From NCBI GenBank assembly GCA_002346535.1, contig DDZZ01000063.1, forward strand, positions 1 to 64,000: a stretch of DNA of 64,000 nucleotides. The letters are read 5' to 3'. Source of the DNA: Opitutales bacterium UBA2995. GTDB lineage: Bacteria > Verrucomicrobiota > Verrucomicrobiia > Opitutales > UBA2995. Below, piece by piece: positions 26,387 through 35,216 of this stretch; position 1 is the first letter of the stretch; the number at the start of each line of letters is the position of its first letter. Below the pieces are notes generated by a model. It did not search any database. It was not told the origin of the DNA and worked only from the letters and a program-made list of their open reading frames with translations. The translations under genes were made by a program, and so were the position numbers.

Positions 26387-27682
26387 ATGTTTGAAGTTAG
26401 AGAAAAGCCCAAGATGGTTGAGCGCGCCCTGCTGATTGGTGTGCAGATCCAGAAAAAAAGCGAAGACGATGTGGACAGTCTCCTGCTTGAGCTGGCAGAT
26501 CTAGTTTCGACCCTCGAAATAGAAGTCATGGAAACAATGGCCATAACCATTCGTAAGCCGCATCCCCACTTCTTCATCGGTAAAGGCAAAGCTTTTGAGA
26601 TAATAAAACATGCCAAATCGAAGGGTTACGACTGCATCGTCTTTGATGATGCCCTAACCCCGGCCCAGCAAAGAAACTGGGAGAAGGAATCCCGGATTTG
26701 CGTCATAGATCGGCAGGAGGTGATCTTGGATATATTTGCCAGCCGCGCCCAGACCAAGGAAGCAGTCCTTCAGGTAGGCCTGGCCAGAATGGTTTACAGC
26801 CTTCCGCGATTGACCCGGGCGTGGACTCACCTGAGCAGGCAACGAGGCGGTGGTACCAAGATGCGCGGACAAGGGGAAACCCAGCTCGAGGCCGACCAAA
26901 GAATCGTTCGAGACAGAATTGCTTCTTTAAAACGTCGCCTGGCCGTTGTCCGAGCCCATCGGGGAACCCAACGCAAACGGCGCATGAAAAAACCGGTTCC
27001 TTCAGCTGCAATCGTCGGCTACACAAACGCCGGAAAATCCTCGCTCTTAAATAAGATTACCGGTGTCGAAATCTTGGCTGAGGATAAACTATTTGCGACT
27101 CTCGATCCCACAACCCGGCAGGTCATTCTTCCCTCTGGCCAAAAGTTGCTACTGACCGATACCGTAGGCTTTGTACGAAAATTGCCTCACAATCTCATTG
27201 AGGCGTTCAAGGCGACCTTGGAGGAAGCAGTTGTAGCGGATTTTCTGATACATGTCCTCGATATTTCCAGTCCGGAGGTAGAAAAACACAGTGAAACCAC
27301 TTTAGAAGTTCTCAAGGAGTTGGGAGCAAACGAAAAACGTATACTTACCGTTTTTAACAAGACCGACCTCAACGACGACAGTTTTGCGCTGAATCGCATG
27401 CAGGTTCGGTATCCAGAAGCGGAATTCGTAAGCGTCCTCAATGGGGAGGGAATCGATAATCTAGTCCACCACATGGACGATTTATTGGAAACAAACTCCA
27501 AATATGGGGAATACCTGTTTCCTTTCGATAGGTACGATTTGATTTCTCATTTGCACAAGGCCGGATGCGTCAAAACAGAACAAACAAGGGAAGATGGCGT
27601 ATACGTTGAAGGATTCATATGCCCTGCTCTGCAACCCAAGGTCGATAAGTTCCAATTAAACGGAAAAGGTTGTAAAATTTGA
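26387..27682 (+). CDS. hflX: HflX-family ribosome-associated GTPase
   Basis: 431 residues. The N-terminal HflX domain (FFIGKGKAFEI, VFDDALTPAQQRNWE, VIDRQEVILDIFASRAQTKE) is followed by a helical linker with the conserved GTKMRGQGETQLEADQR and a GTPase domain starting about residue 205: G1 GYTNAGKSSLLN, G3 DTVGFVRKLPHNLIEAF, G4 FNKTD (where NKxD is usual). HflX splits stalled or heat-damaged 70S ribosomes. It follows ppdK by 199 bases including that gene's terminator, so it probably has its own promoter. The ATG at 26387 is preceded by no Shine-Dalgarno. Confidence 0.95.
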   Translation: MFEVREKPKMVERALLIGVQIQKKSEDDVDSLLLELADLVSTLEIEVMETMAITIRKPHPHFFIGKGKAFEIIKHAKSKGYDCIVFDDALTPAQQRNWEKESRICVIDRQEVILDIFASRAQTKEAVLQVGLARMVYSLPRLTRAWTHLSRQRGGGTKMRGQGETQLEADQRIVRDRIASLKRRLAVVRAHRGTQRKRRMKKPVPSAAIVGYTNAGKSSLLNKITGVEILAEDKLFATLDPTTRQVILPSGQKLLLTDTVGFVRKLPHNLIEAFKATLEEAVVADFLIHVLDISSPEVEKHSETTLEVLKELGANEKRILTVFNKTDLNDDSFALNRMQVRYPEAEFVSVLNGEGIDNLVHHMDDLLETNSKYGEYLFPFDRYDLISHLHKAGCVKTEQTREDGVYVEGFICPALQPKVDKFQLNGKGCKI

Positions 27683-27711
27683 GCTCCTTTTTGTTTTTAC
27701 GAACGAGAGTC

Positions 27712-27745
27712 TTGACAAACTTCTATTCTTGAGAGTCATTCTCAA
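27712..27745 (+). promoter_or_regulatory. Putative feoAB promoter with Fur box
   Basis: A TTGACA hexamer (27712-27717) is followed by the palindrome TTGAGAGTCATTCTCAA at 27729-27745. Its centre TGAGAGTCATTCTCA agrees with the Fur 7-1-7 core TGATAATNATTATCA at 11 of 14 defined positions and is perfectly symmetric. It lies 9 bases before the feoA start, where Fe-Fur binding would block initiation. The -10 hexamer is not distinct and would fall inside the palindrome. Confidence 0.7.
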
Positions 27746-27753
27746 ATAGAAAA

Positions 27754-27981
27754 TTGGAAAATTTGCTTTCATTGAAGTTAGGTCAATTAGCCCGCGTAAA
27801 AGACATTCGGACCGAAAACCATATTGACCAGCGTATCCTTTCGTTGGGTATTGGTAAGGATGTGCAGTTGAAGGTTTGTAAGATCGCACCTCTAGGAGAT
27901 CCAATCGCCGTGGAAGTGGATGGAGCCCAAATTGTGCTGCGCAAATCGGAAGCTGAAGGAATACTCGTAGAGCCGGTATAA
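27754..27981 (+). CDS. feoA: FeoA ferrous-iron transport accessory protein
   Basis: 75-residue SH3-like FeoA domain: LGQLARVKDIRTENHIDQRILSLGI, VQLKVCKIAPLGDPIAVEVDGAQIVLRKSEAEGI. The start is a TTG at 27754; an alternative TTG at 27772 would shorten it by six residues. It is followed 10 bases later by feoB. FeoA is a small cytoplasmic partner needed for FeoB-mediated Fe(II) uptake. Expression is probably iron-repressed through the palindrome just upstream. Confidence 0.92.
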   Translation: MENLLSLKLGQLARVKDIRTENHIDQRILSLGIGKDVQLKVCKIAPLGDPIAVEVDGAQIVLRKSEAEGILVEPV

Positions 27982-27991
27982 TTCCTAGGCC

Positions 27992-30220
27992 ATGAAAACG
28001 GCAACTATGCAGGCGCCTTCGCGCACGATTCGCATCGCCCTTATTGGCAATCCCAATACCGGGAAAAGTACCATCTTCAACAACCTAACCGGACTACGGC
28101 AAAAAACGGGCAACTACCCAGGGGTAACGGTAAGCCGCAAGATCGGCACTATGAAAATTGGCGATGTGTCCGCGGAACTCATCGATTTGCCAGGTGCCTA
28201 CAGCCTCTCAGCGCACTCACCGGATGAGCGGGTGGTTATCGATGTTCTCAACGGACGCTTTAAAGAAATCGGAAAGCCCAATTATGTATTGTTTGTTGCA
28301 GACGCTGCTAACCTGAGACGTAACCTCTTTCTCGCTTCCCAGGTTGCGACATTAAAAATTCCCATGGTGCTAATTCTTAATCAATGGGACGCGGTCGCAC
28401 CTTCTGGCCAACAAATTGATCTGAATCTGCTGAAGGGCCGCTTGAATATTCCTGTCATCCCAGCCATTGGAACCAAAGACAAAGGATCAACAGAAATTAA
28501 GAAGGCGGTTGAAAGCCTTATGGAAGAACCCAAGTTTTTGCCGGAAATCCGATGGCCGGAATCCATGCATTTGGCACTAGACCACCTCAACGCTTCATTG
28601 GCCATCGAGGATAAAGACTTTTTAAGCGATAGTGAAACCCACCGCCTGTTGTTTGATACCCATTCCGCTGAAATTCAACGCCTAAAGGTCAGTCCCGAAG
28701 AAGCCACCAAAGAAGTGAGCACAGCCAGAGGCTTCCTCCGAAAAGACGGTATGAATCCCTTGGTCGCTGAAGCCATGCTGCACTACAGGCATATCGACGG
28801 ACTCATCGGAGGTGTTGTATTAAAGGATGCGAAACTGGCGCACGGGGCTACCGAATCCATCGACCGCTTGCTGCTTCACCGCGGCTGGGGATTGGCAGCC
28901 TTTATCGCCATGATGTACGTGGTTTTCCAGGCCGTCTACTCTTGGGCCGGTCCGGTCATGGATGTAATCGAGATGGGCAAGGTTTGGACACAGAATATGA
29001 CCGGACCCGCACTGGATGGGACACCGATGCTGCAAAGCTTGATCCTAGACGGAGTCCTCGAAGGGGTTGGAGCCTTCCTCGTATTTCTCCCACAAATTTT
29101 AATTCTCTTCGCATTTATTTCTTTTCTTGAAGACAGCGGGTACATGGCCCGCGCCGCGTTCATAATGGACAAACTGTTCAGCTGGTGCGGTCTGAACGGA
29201 AAAAGTTTTGTGCCCCTACTCTCCAGTTATGCCTGTGCGATACCTGGAATCATGGCGACGCGGACGATCGAAGATCCCAAATCACGACTGGCGACTATTT
29301 TTGTATCTCCATTTATGAGCTGCTCAGCGCGGCTTCCCGTTTACATTCTGTGTATCGGAGCCTTCATCGAACCGGTTTACGGCCCCTGGTGGGCTGGATT
29401 CACATTGTTTATGATGCACTTTGTCGGATTGGCCATAGCGGTCCCCACTGCCTGGGTTGTCACACGGTTCATTTTGAAAACAAAATCCCAGCCTTTTGTT
29501 ATGGAGTTGCCAAAATATCGGACTCCAAGGCTTAAAGATGTGGGATTCCGCATGTGGGAAGCCGGTTGGGAATTTGTTAAAAAAGCAGGAACCATCATTT
29601 TCTTCATAACGATCATCATTTGGGCTACCCTGTATTTCCCAAGAACAGATGACCAATCGGATGAGCTCCTGGCTACATTCGTCGCAGAAAAAGTTGCCCA
29701 GAAAATCAGATCAGAAGCCGAAATCATGAGTGCCTTGGAAAATCCTGATTCCGAGCTTTCCCACGAGTTAAACCTGTTGCTTGGCAGCAACCAAATTAAC
29801 CAAAGCTATATGGGGCGATTGGGTAAAGTGGTTCAGCCGATTTTCGCACCAGCAGGATTTGACTGGCGAATATCCATCGGTGTTTTGGCCAGCTATCCAG
29901 CACGGGAAGTCATCATCTCAACCTTGGGAATTATTTACAGCCTGGGTGGGGATGTAGACGAGGAAGCCGGTAGTTTACGAGACGCTTTGAAAAACAGTGA
30001 ATGGCAGGAAGGTGAGTTGAAAGGCATGCCCATTTATACCGTACCTGTGGTGATCGGACTTATGGTTTTCTTTGCTCTCTGCTCTCAATGTGGAGCGACC
30101 ACTTCCATCATCATTAAGGAGGCCGGCCTAAAGTGGGCGGTTTGGTCCTTTGTCTACATGACCACTTTAGCTTGGCTGGGAGCAGTATTGTGCTATCAAA
30201 TAGGCACTAGGTTTTTTTAA
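27992..30220 (+). CDS. feoB: FeoB ferrous-iron transporter
   Basis: 742-residue inner-membrane Fe(II) transporter. The N-terminal G-protein domain has G1 GNPNTGKSTIFNNLTG (about residues 18-33), the GNYPGVTV switch, G3 DLPGAYSL and G4 NQWD. The helical GDI region follows, then two Gate domains containing FLVFLPQILILFAFISFLEDSGYMAR-type helices, the CAIPGIMATRTI and SYPAREVIISTLG conserved segments, and a C-terminal helix bundle with ALCSQCGATTSII. The cysteines in YACAIPG and CSQCGAT are those usually present in Gate helices. It forms an operon with feoA and a small Cys-rich membrane protein. Confidence 0.97.
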   Translation: MKTATMQAPSRTIRIALIGNPNTGKSTIFNNLTGLRQKTGNYPGVTVSRKIGTMKIGDVSAELIDLPGAYSLSAHSPDERVVIDVLNGRFKEIGKPNYVLFVADAANLRRNLFLASQVATLKIPMVLILNQWDAVAPSGQQIDLNLLKGRLNIPVIPAIGTKDKGSTEIKKAVESLMEEPKFLPEIRWPESMHLALDHLNASLAIEDKDFLSDSETHRLLFDTHSAEIQRLKVSPEEATKEVSTARGFLRKDGMNPLVAEAMLHYRHIDGLIGGVVLKDAKLAHGATESIDRLLLHRGWGLAAFIAMMYVVFQAVYSWAGPVMDVIEMGKVWTQNMTGPALDGTPMLQSLILDGVLEGVGAFLVFLPQILILFAFISFLEDSGYMARAAFIMDKLFSWCGLNGKSFVPLLSSYACAIPGIMATRTIEDPKSRLATIFVSPFMSCSARLPVYILCIGAFIEPVYGPWWAGFTLFMMHFVGLAIAVPTAWVVTRFILKTKSQPFVMELPKYRTPRLKDVGFRMWEAGWEFVKKAGTIIFFITIIIWATLYFPRTDDQSDELLATFVAEKVAQKIRSEAEIMSALENPDSELSHELNLLLGSNQINQSYMGRLGKVVQPIFAPAGFDWRISIGVLASYPAREVIISTLGIIYSLGGDVDEEAGSLRDALKNSEWQEGELKGMPIYTVPVVIGLMVFFALCSQCGATTSIIIKEAGLKWAVWSFVYMTTLAWLGAVLCYQIGTRFF

Positions 30221-30221
30221 A

Positions 30222-30374
30222 ATGCCCGCTTTAGACACATTACTGGTTATTCTTGTTGTCCTGGGGGCTTCGGTATATCTGGGCAGACATTACTATAAGA
30301 AATGGAAGTCTCCAAAAGCCTGCGGTACAGGATCATGCAGTTGCAGCCAGTCTGAATCAAAAATGTTGTCTAAA
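30222..30374 (+). CDS. Small FeoB-associated Cys-rich membrane protein
   Basis: 50 residues beginning one base after the feoB stop: an N-terminal membrane helix (LDTLLVILVVLGASVYLG), a basic stretch RHYYKKWKSPK and a short cysteine cluster CGTGSCSC. This layout matches the short 'FeoB-associated Cys-rich membrane protein' family that often replaces FeoC in operons of Bacteroidetes and PVC bacteria. The cysteines could bind iron or act in redox sensing, which is an inference. The stop at 30374 is 9 bases from the convergent end of adenine deaminase. Confidence 0.8.
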
Positions 30375-30383
30375 GAAAAATCG

Positions 30384-32183
30384 CTATAGACTCTTAAAGA
30401 GCGGTTCGATTTCCATTTCGGGGACTTTGACCAAACCCTTATCCGTCAGACGAATTTCGGGAATCACAGATAAAGGCAACAGGTTGAATCCCATGTAGGG
30501 TAAAGTGCATCCAGCATCAACCCAGGCTGCTTTTACCTTTGAAGCAGCTTCGGCGACATCCCCGGCACGCGAATCAGAAATGAGTCCGGCTATTGGCAAA
30601 GGAATAAAGGCTTCCACTTTTCCACCTTGGATGACGACCACTCCACCTTGGGACTCTCGAATCGTCTCAATAGCCAACTGCATTGAGGTCTCATCAAAAC
30701 CCGCCACAATGACATTGTGTGCATCATGACCAACACTACTGGCCACTGCTCCTTCTTTCAGCCCGAAGTTTTGTAGAAAACCGTAAGCTATGTTTCCTTC
30801 CACTCCATGGCGCTCTATAACAGACATGTGACAACAGTCATTGTCGGCCAAAAAACAACTCCAATCATTGGACGGATTCTCCAGTCTGGCGCTTTTCTGC
30901 AAGGTGACGATACCTGGTAATTCGGTACGCAGGATCGTTACCTCACAGGCACCATCCGGAGCAGACGGTATCAGTGATAGTTTCTCCGGCATATCAACCG
31001 TCTCGTAGGCTTTTTTTGGATACGTGTAGCGATGATTCGAGAGTTGTTCATCCAAAGAAGAAGTTATTTCCCCATCTTCAACAACAAGCTCACCACCATA
31101 CCAGGTGTTTCTGACTTCCAGATTGTCGTTTAACAACACGAAGTCAGCACGCCGGCCATGGCCAAGTGCGCCGATGTCTCCGTCCATGGCATAGCGGGTC
31201 GCCGGATGCAGAGATCCCATGGACCAGGCGGTGGGGACATTTACGCCCGCACGAATTGCTTCTGTAACGACCCAGTCCATCCCAAACACAAAAAGGTCGT
31301 CAGCATCGCGGTCATCCGTGCAGACACAGACACGTTTAGGATTCGCACCCAATTCAGTCACGGTTTTGATGGCTTCAGGCAAACTGTGCCAGGGAGTAGT
31401 TGGTGGACCACCCCTAAGGAAAATCCAGATTCCTGCTTCAAGAAAATCATCAGCAATCTCCCGATCGATCGCTTCATGGGTATCCGTAACACCGCTGGAA
31501 GCGTAAGCTCCTACAAACTCTCTTCCGTAAATATGGCCACAAACGGGTTTACCCCGTTTCAAAGCTTCCTGAATCACCCCATGCGACCGGTCATCACCCA
31601 TGCAAACCGGTACGAAATCCATCTTTTCACCCAACGCGACAATCTCCGGCCATTCATCAAATAGGACACCGGCTTTGTGTGGAGTCAGATCACCGCCACA
31701 AGTCTCCAATTCCGCAGTGGTGGCGGGAATGGTACTGGGCAGCGTTAAAAAAATATTGAGCGGAGCAACCCGTGCATCTTCCAGCATCCATTCGATGCCC
31801 TCTGTATCGCAAACGTTTCCAATCTCATGGCTATCGCAGAAAATGGTGGTCGTGCCATTTAGCAGAGCCGCTTCGGCATAGGCGCAAGCCGTCATCATGC
31901 TACTCTCTATATGGATATGAGGATCGACAAGTCCGGGAGCGATTATCCCGCCCTGCACATCAATAACTTTTGTCGGTCCATCTCCCTGAAACGAGCCAGC
32001 CGGTTTTACTGCAGCAATGCGCCCGTTAGATACCCAGACCTCTTTTTCAGGCAACATTCGCTCTGTATAAGTGGAAAGAATACGGCAACCTCGAATGACT
32101 AAGTCAGGCAGGATTGTACCAGAGGCAACCCCTGCCAAGGTCTGTGTGAGTGAAGACAAAGGTACTACGCTGAATCGATTCAT
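30384..32183 (-). CDS. ade: Adenine deaminase
   Basis: 599-residue amidohydrolase that converts adenine to hypoxanthine and ammonia. The metal-binding motif GLVDPHIHIESSMMT (about residues 84-98) is diagnostic. Other conserved parts are FCDSHEIGNVCDTEGIEWML, VCTDDRDADDLF, the GHGRRADFVLLNDNLEV strand and the C-terminal GHDAHNVIVAG segment. It has about 20 extra residues at the N-terminus compared with most Ade. It is the last gene of a minus-strand operon, 12 bases after a secreted adenosine deaminase and downstream of an NCS2 purine permease. No signal peptide, so it is cytoplasmic. Confidence 0.95.
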   Translation of the reverse strand: MNRFSVVPLSSLTQTLAGVASGTILPDLVIRGCRILSTYTERMLPEKEVWVSNGRIAAVKPAGSFQGDGPTKVIDVQGGIIAPGLVDPHIHIESSMMTACAYAEAALLNGTTTIFCDSHEIGNVCDTEGIEWMLEDARVAPLNIFLTLPSTIPATTAELETCGGDLTPHKAGVLFDEWPEIVALGEKMDFVPVCMGDDRSHGVIQEALKRGKPVCGHIYGREFVGAYASSGVTDTHEAIDREIADDFLEAGIWIFLRGGPPTTPWHSLPEAIKTVTELGANPKRVCVCTDDRDADDLFVFGMDWVVTEAIRAGVNVPTAWSMGSLHPATRYAMDGDIGALGHGRRADFVLLNDNLEVRNTWYGGELVVEDGEITSSLDEQLSNHRYTYPKKAYETVDMPEKLSLIPSAPDGACEVTILRTELPGIVTLQKSARLENPSNDWSCFLADNDCCHMSVIERHGVEGNIAYGFLQNFGLKEGAVASSVGHDAHNVIVAGFDETSMQLAIETIRESQGGVVVIQGGKVEAFIPLPIAGLISDSRAGDVAEAASKVKAAWVDAGCTLPYMGFNLLPLSVIPEIRLTDKGLVKVPEMEIEPLFKSL

Positions 32184-32195
32184 TTTCCGGACAAA

Positions 32196-33800
32196 TTATG
32201 AGAAGTTCAAATTGAGGTGGCCCTTACCGTAATCATAAGTTACGGCCTTCGTGCCCGAAGCAACGCTTTGCCAACCTTCATTTTCCAAACGGCTTTGGAA
32301 AGCGGCTAGATCACTGTAATAATCGGACAGCAAATGCGCCTTGGTATCTTCATCAAGGAAGCAATGTTTCAAACTGTTCTCACCAAGCTGCACCAATTCT
32401 TTCCAGGATAAATTAAATCGGCTAACCGCCACATAATATTCGTCGGTCATGTTGGAACTCCACATGCCTCGGTCATCAGTATTCAAACAGCAAGGAATTC
32501 CCTGTCGCATAAAAATCGGGAAGGGGTGCTGGTTCAGGTCTGGCGTATACCCAAGCAAATGATTACTGATCAAATTGATTTCGATGAGGTAGTTCTTGCC
32601 ACGCATCATTTGCATGGTTTGTGGATCGCGAATCAAGTTGATGCCATGTCCGATCCGGGTGGCGCCCAACCGCAAGGTGTCAAAAATGTGGGTATCCTTT
32701 TTCTCTGCTTCACCGGCATGTATGGAAATTCCGACATCCGGAAACTTCCTCAACATCTCATCGTAAACGGCTGTAAATCTAGTGGGATAGCCGCGATTGT
32801 CGTCTTCGCGACCGGCCATGTTTATGCCGAGCCACAAGTCTTTGTTGTTGTGTGTGTATTCGAAATACTCCATCACACGCTCTTCAGCATCATCAGCAAA
32901 TCGCAAAACAATCGTCTGGAATTTAATCAGTACTCCCGTCTCTTTTGCATCGGGTTTAGCAAATCGGTCTTTCCACTTTTGCATGGCATCCGCGCGGGAC
33001 AGGTAAGTTCCATTCGAATCTTTCCAGCCACGAAACCGGGATTGGATTTCCATGTAACGCACACCCTCCGCACCGAACCGGCGCATGTTTTCAACCGTTA
33101 GCTCCATCATTACATCGATGGACTGGAGGACATCATCGAGCCGGTTCCAGATGTATTCGAAAAATTCATCCCTCCCCTCTCCTGCATTATCCAGAAACAT
33201 GGCATTCATCCAAGCTTGCTTCTCTTGCTCATTGAGGTCCTTCAAAAGCTTGAAGTCGGCCTTTAGAGAAGCGCCCATTTTCTCATAGGTATGGTTGGCG
33301 ATGGTGACCCAACCAGAAAGGCTCCTTGAATCGCTATGATCACCGACCTGAGCCAGGAGAAAACTGGATATCCGAAACCGGGCATAAAAGGCCTGACCTC
33401 CATTGCGTGAAGGATTCGTACAAATATCCCAAATCATTTCCGGAAGCATTCCGCCGCCATGATGGTGGTGGATATCGCCTCCTTTGGGCAGAGCGTACAG
33501 CAAACGGTATAGATCTTCGGGTGACGCTTTCGATTTAGCTTTGGACCAAGCGCTTTCAATGCCGTCTGAGATACTCAGACCATATCGGCGAGAATCGTGT
33601 GCCGATCCCAGTTTTTGTTTAGGTTTTGTATCATGGGAATCCGCAGAAACTCCCCGGTTTCCAAGAAGCATTCCAGAGCCGAGAGCCGCCAAAAAACCAG
33701 TACCCAAAAAATTTCGCCGGCTAGATCGGCTTTGGGAATCCCTTTGTCGAGGCCCCAATCCAAAGCGTTCCCTAAATCGTATCCAAAAAGCTTTTTTCAT
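32196..33800 (-). CDS. Tat-exported adenosine deaminase-family protein
   Basis: 534 residues with a twin-arginine signal (SRRNFLGTGFLAALGSGMLL, about residues 27-46). The catalytic domain has ADA landmarks: KGGDIHHHHGGG (about residues 107-118; the metal HxH pair), ISIHAGE (zinc ligand and catalytic Glu), RIGHGINL and CLNTDDRGM (catalytic aspartates). Length, and a roughly 60-residue segment before the metal motif, fit the extracellular ADGF/CECR1-like branch better than cytosolic ADA. It would deaminate adenosine (or deoxyadenosine) outside the cytoplasm, upstream of uptake by the adjacent permease. 29 bases separate it from the permease gene. Confidence 0.88.
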   Translation of the reverse strand: MKKAFWIRFRERFGLGPRQRDSQSRSSRRNFLGTGFLAALGSGMLLGNRGVSADSHDTKPKQKLGSAHDSRRYGLSISDGIESAWSKAKSKASPEDLYRLLYALPKGGDIHHHHGGGMLPEMIWDICTNPSRNGGQAFYARFRISSFLLAQVGDHSDSRSLSGWVTIANHTYEKMGASLKADFKLLKDLNEQEKQAWMNAMFLDNAGEGRDEFFEYIWNRLDDVLQSIDVMMELTVENMRRFGAEGVRYMEIQSRFRGWKDSNGTYLSRADAMQKWKDRFAKPDAKETGVLIKFQTIVLRFADDAEERVMEYFEYTHNNKDLWLGINMAGREDDNRGYPTRFTAVYDEMLRKFPDVGISIHAGEAEKKDTHIFDTLRLGATRIGHGINLIRDPQTMQMMRGKNYLIEINLISNHLLGYTPDLNQHPFPIFMRQGIPCCLNTDDRGMWSSNMTDEYYVAVSRFNLSWKELVQLGENSLKHCFLDEDTKAHLLSDYYSDLAAFQSRLENEGWQSVASGTKAVTYDYGKGHLNLNFS

Positions 33801-33829
33801 GTAGTCGGTTGGTTTTCAGACGAGTGATA

Positions 33830-35149
33830 TCACTTCATTCCGTAATAGACGAGAAATAAACCCGCAACCAAGTAACTAAAGATCGGGACCTCCTTCATCC
33901 GATTCAAAAAGACCATGACAAACACAAAAATCACCAAACCAATGCCTATTCCCTCAGTAATACTGAAAGTAAGCGGAATCATGAGCATGGTTACAAATGC
34001 AGGCGCTACTTCTGATAAGTCCTCAAAGTTCAATTCTTTCAATCCCTGGGCCATAAATACCCCCACCATTACAAGGGCTGGAGCCGTCGCTACGGCCGGA
34101 ATAATGGTCAGTACCGGAGTAAGAATCAGGGCCAACAAAAAACAGATTCCGGCTGAAACCGCCGTTAGGCCGGTTTTTCCACCTGATTCGATTCCAACAG
34201 CCGATTCGATATAAGAAGTGGTCGTAGACGTGCCCAATAGTGCTCCCCCCATGGTGGCAATCGAATCCGCGGTAAGCGCTTTGGCTATATTGGGCATGTT
34301 GCCATTTTCATCGAGCAGCTTTGCCCTTCGAGAAAGACCGACCAAAGTTCCAATACTATCGAATAAATCGATAATCAAAAGCGTCAGGATCACCGGCAAA
34401 GCAGCGGCAAAATTCTGGAAAGGATACAGAATATCCAACGCGAAAAAAGTTTCAGTGATTCCTGTTGGAGCTGAAATGAGGCCCGCCGGAGTGGAAGTAA
34501 TTGCGGAGCCACCGCTGGTCACAAAAAAACCGATTACGGTGATTATAAGAATCGAAGCGAGAATGGCTCCGGGAAATTTTCTGATCGAAAGGACAGTCAT
34601 GAAAATGACTCCCAAAATCACAATTATAGAAGCCGGGCTATTTATTGATCCAATAGCAACAAACGTCGCTTCATCACTTATTACAATGCCGACTTCCTTC
34701 AACCCAATAAAAGCAATAAAAAAACCAATGCCAACCTGAATACCCACCTTGAGTCCGTTCGGTAACGATTCGGCAATCTTCTTCCGCAGACCGGTGACGG
34801 ATAAAATCAAAAAAACTAAACCGTTCCAAAAAGTCATGCTCAGCGCGGCTTGCCACTGCACTCCCATACCCAAACAGATAATATAAGTAAAGTAACTGTT
34901 AGTTCCCATACCGGGAGCAAGGGCGATAGGATAATTGGTCATCCAGGCCATCAGAAAACAACCCAAAGCAGCGGCAACCGCAGTCACGGTGATTAGGGCC
35001 TCCTGAGGCATTCCCGTTTTCGCCAACATTGATGGATTAACCACCAGGATATAGGACATAGCAGCAAAAGTAGCGATCCCGGCAAGTAATTCTGTGCGAA
35101 TAGTGCTACCTTGGGAACTGATGTTAAAGAGTTGATCGAGCCATTTCAC
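33830..35149 (-). CDS. NCS2-family purine permease (AzgA/PbuG type)
   Basis: 439-residue membrane protein with about 12-14 helices. The family signature APGMGTNSYFTYI (about residues 80-92), the FIAFIGLKEVGIV helix and the substrate-region GTSTTTSYIESAVGIESGGK all match hypoxanthine/guanine/adenine permeases of the AzgA/PbuG branch, not uracil/xanthine carriers. It is the first gene of the operon with secreted adenosine deaminase and adenine deaminase, and is divergent from the NUP-family gene with only about 22-67 bases between starts. It imports purine bases by proton symport. Confidence 0.93.
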   Translation of the reverse strand: MKWLDQLFNISSQGSTIRTELLAGIATFAAMSYILVVNPSMLAKTGMPQEALITVTAVAAALGCFLMAWMTNYPIALAPGMGTNSYFTYIICLGMGVQWQAALSMTFWNGLVFLILSVTGLRKKIAESLPNGLKVGIQVGIGFFIAFIGLKEVGIVISDEATFVAIGSINSPASIIVILGVIFMTVLSIRKFPGAILASILIITVIGFFVTSGGSAITSTPAGLISAPTGITETFFALDILYPFQNFAAALPVILTLLIIDLFDSIGTLVGLSRRAKLLDENGNMPNIAKALTADSIATMGGALLGTSTTTSYIESAVGIESGGKTGLTAVSAGICFLLALILTPVLTIIPAVATAPALVMVGVFMAQGLKELNFEDLSEVAPAFVTMLMIPLTFSITEGIGIGLVIFVFVMVFLNRMKEVPIFSYLVAGLFLVYYGMK

Positions 35150-35216
35150 AAAAAGAATTTAAGCAAACAAAATGCCAGGGTTGCAAGTGCTGCATCCTTC
35201 ACATGATAATTCATTC

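Noticed and set aside
35150..35216. Purine riboswitch in the divergent purine-gene gap
   Set aside because: The gap is too short and shows none of the conserved purine-aptamer junction sequence.
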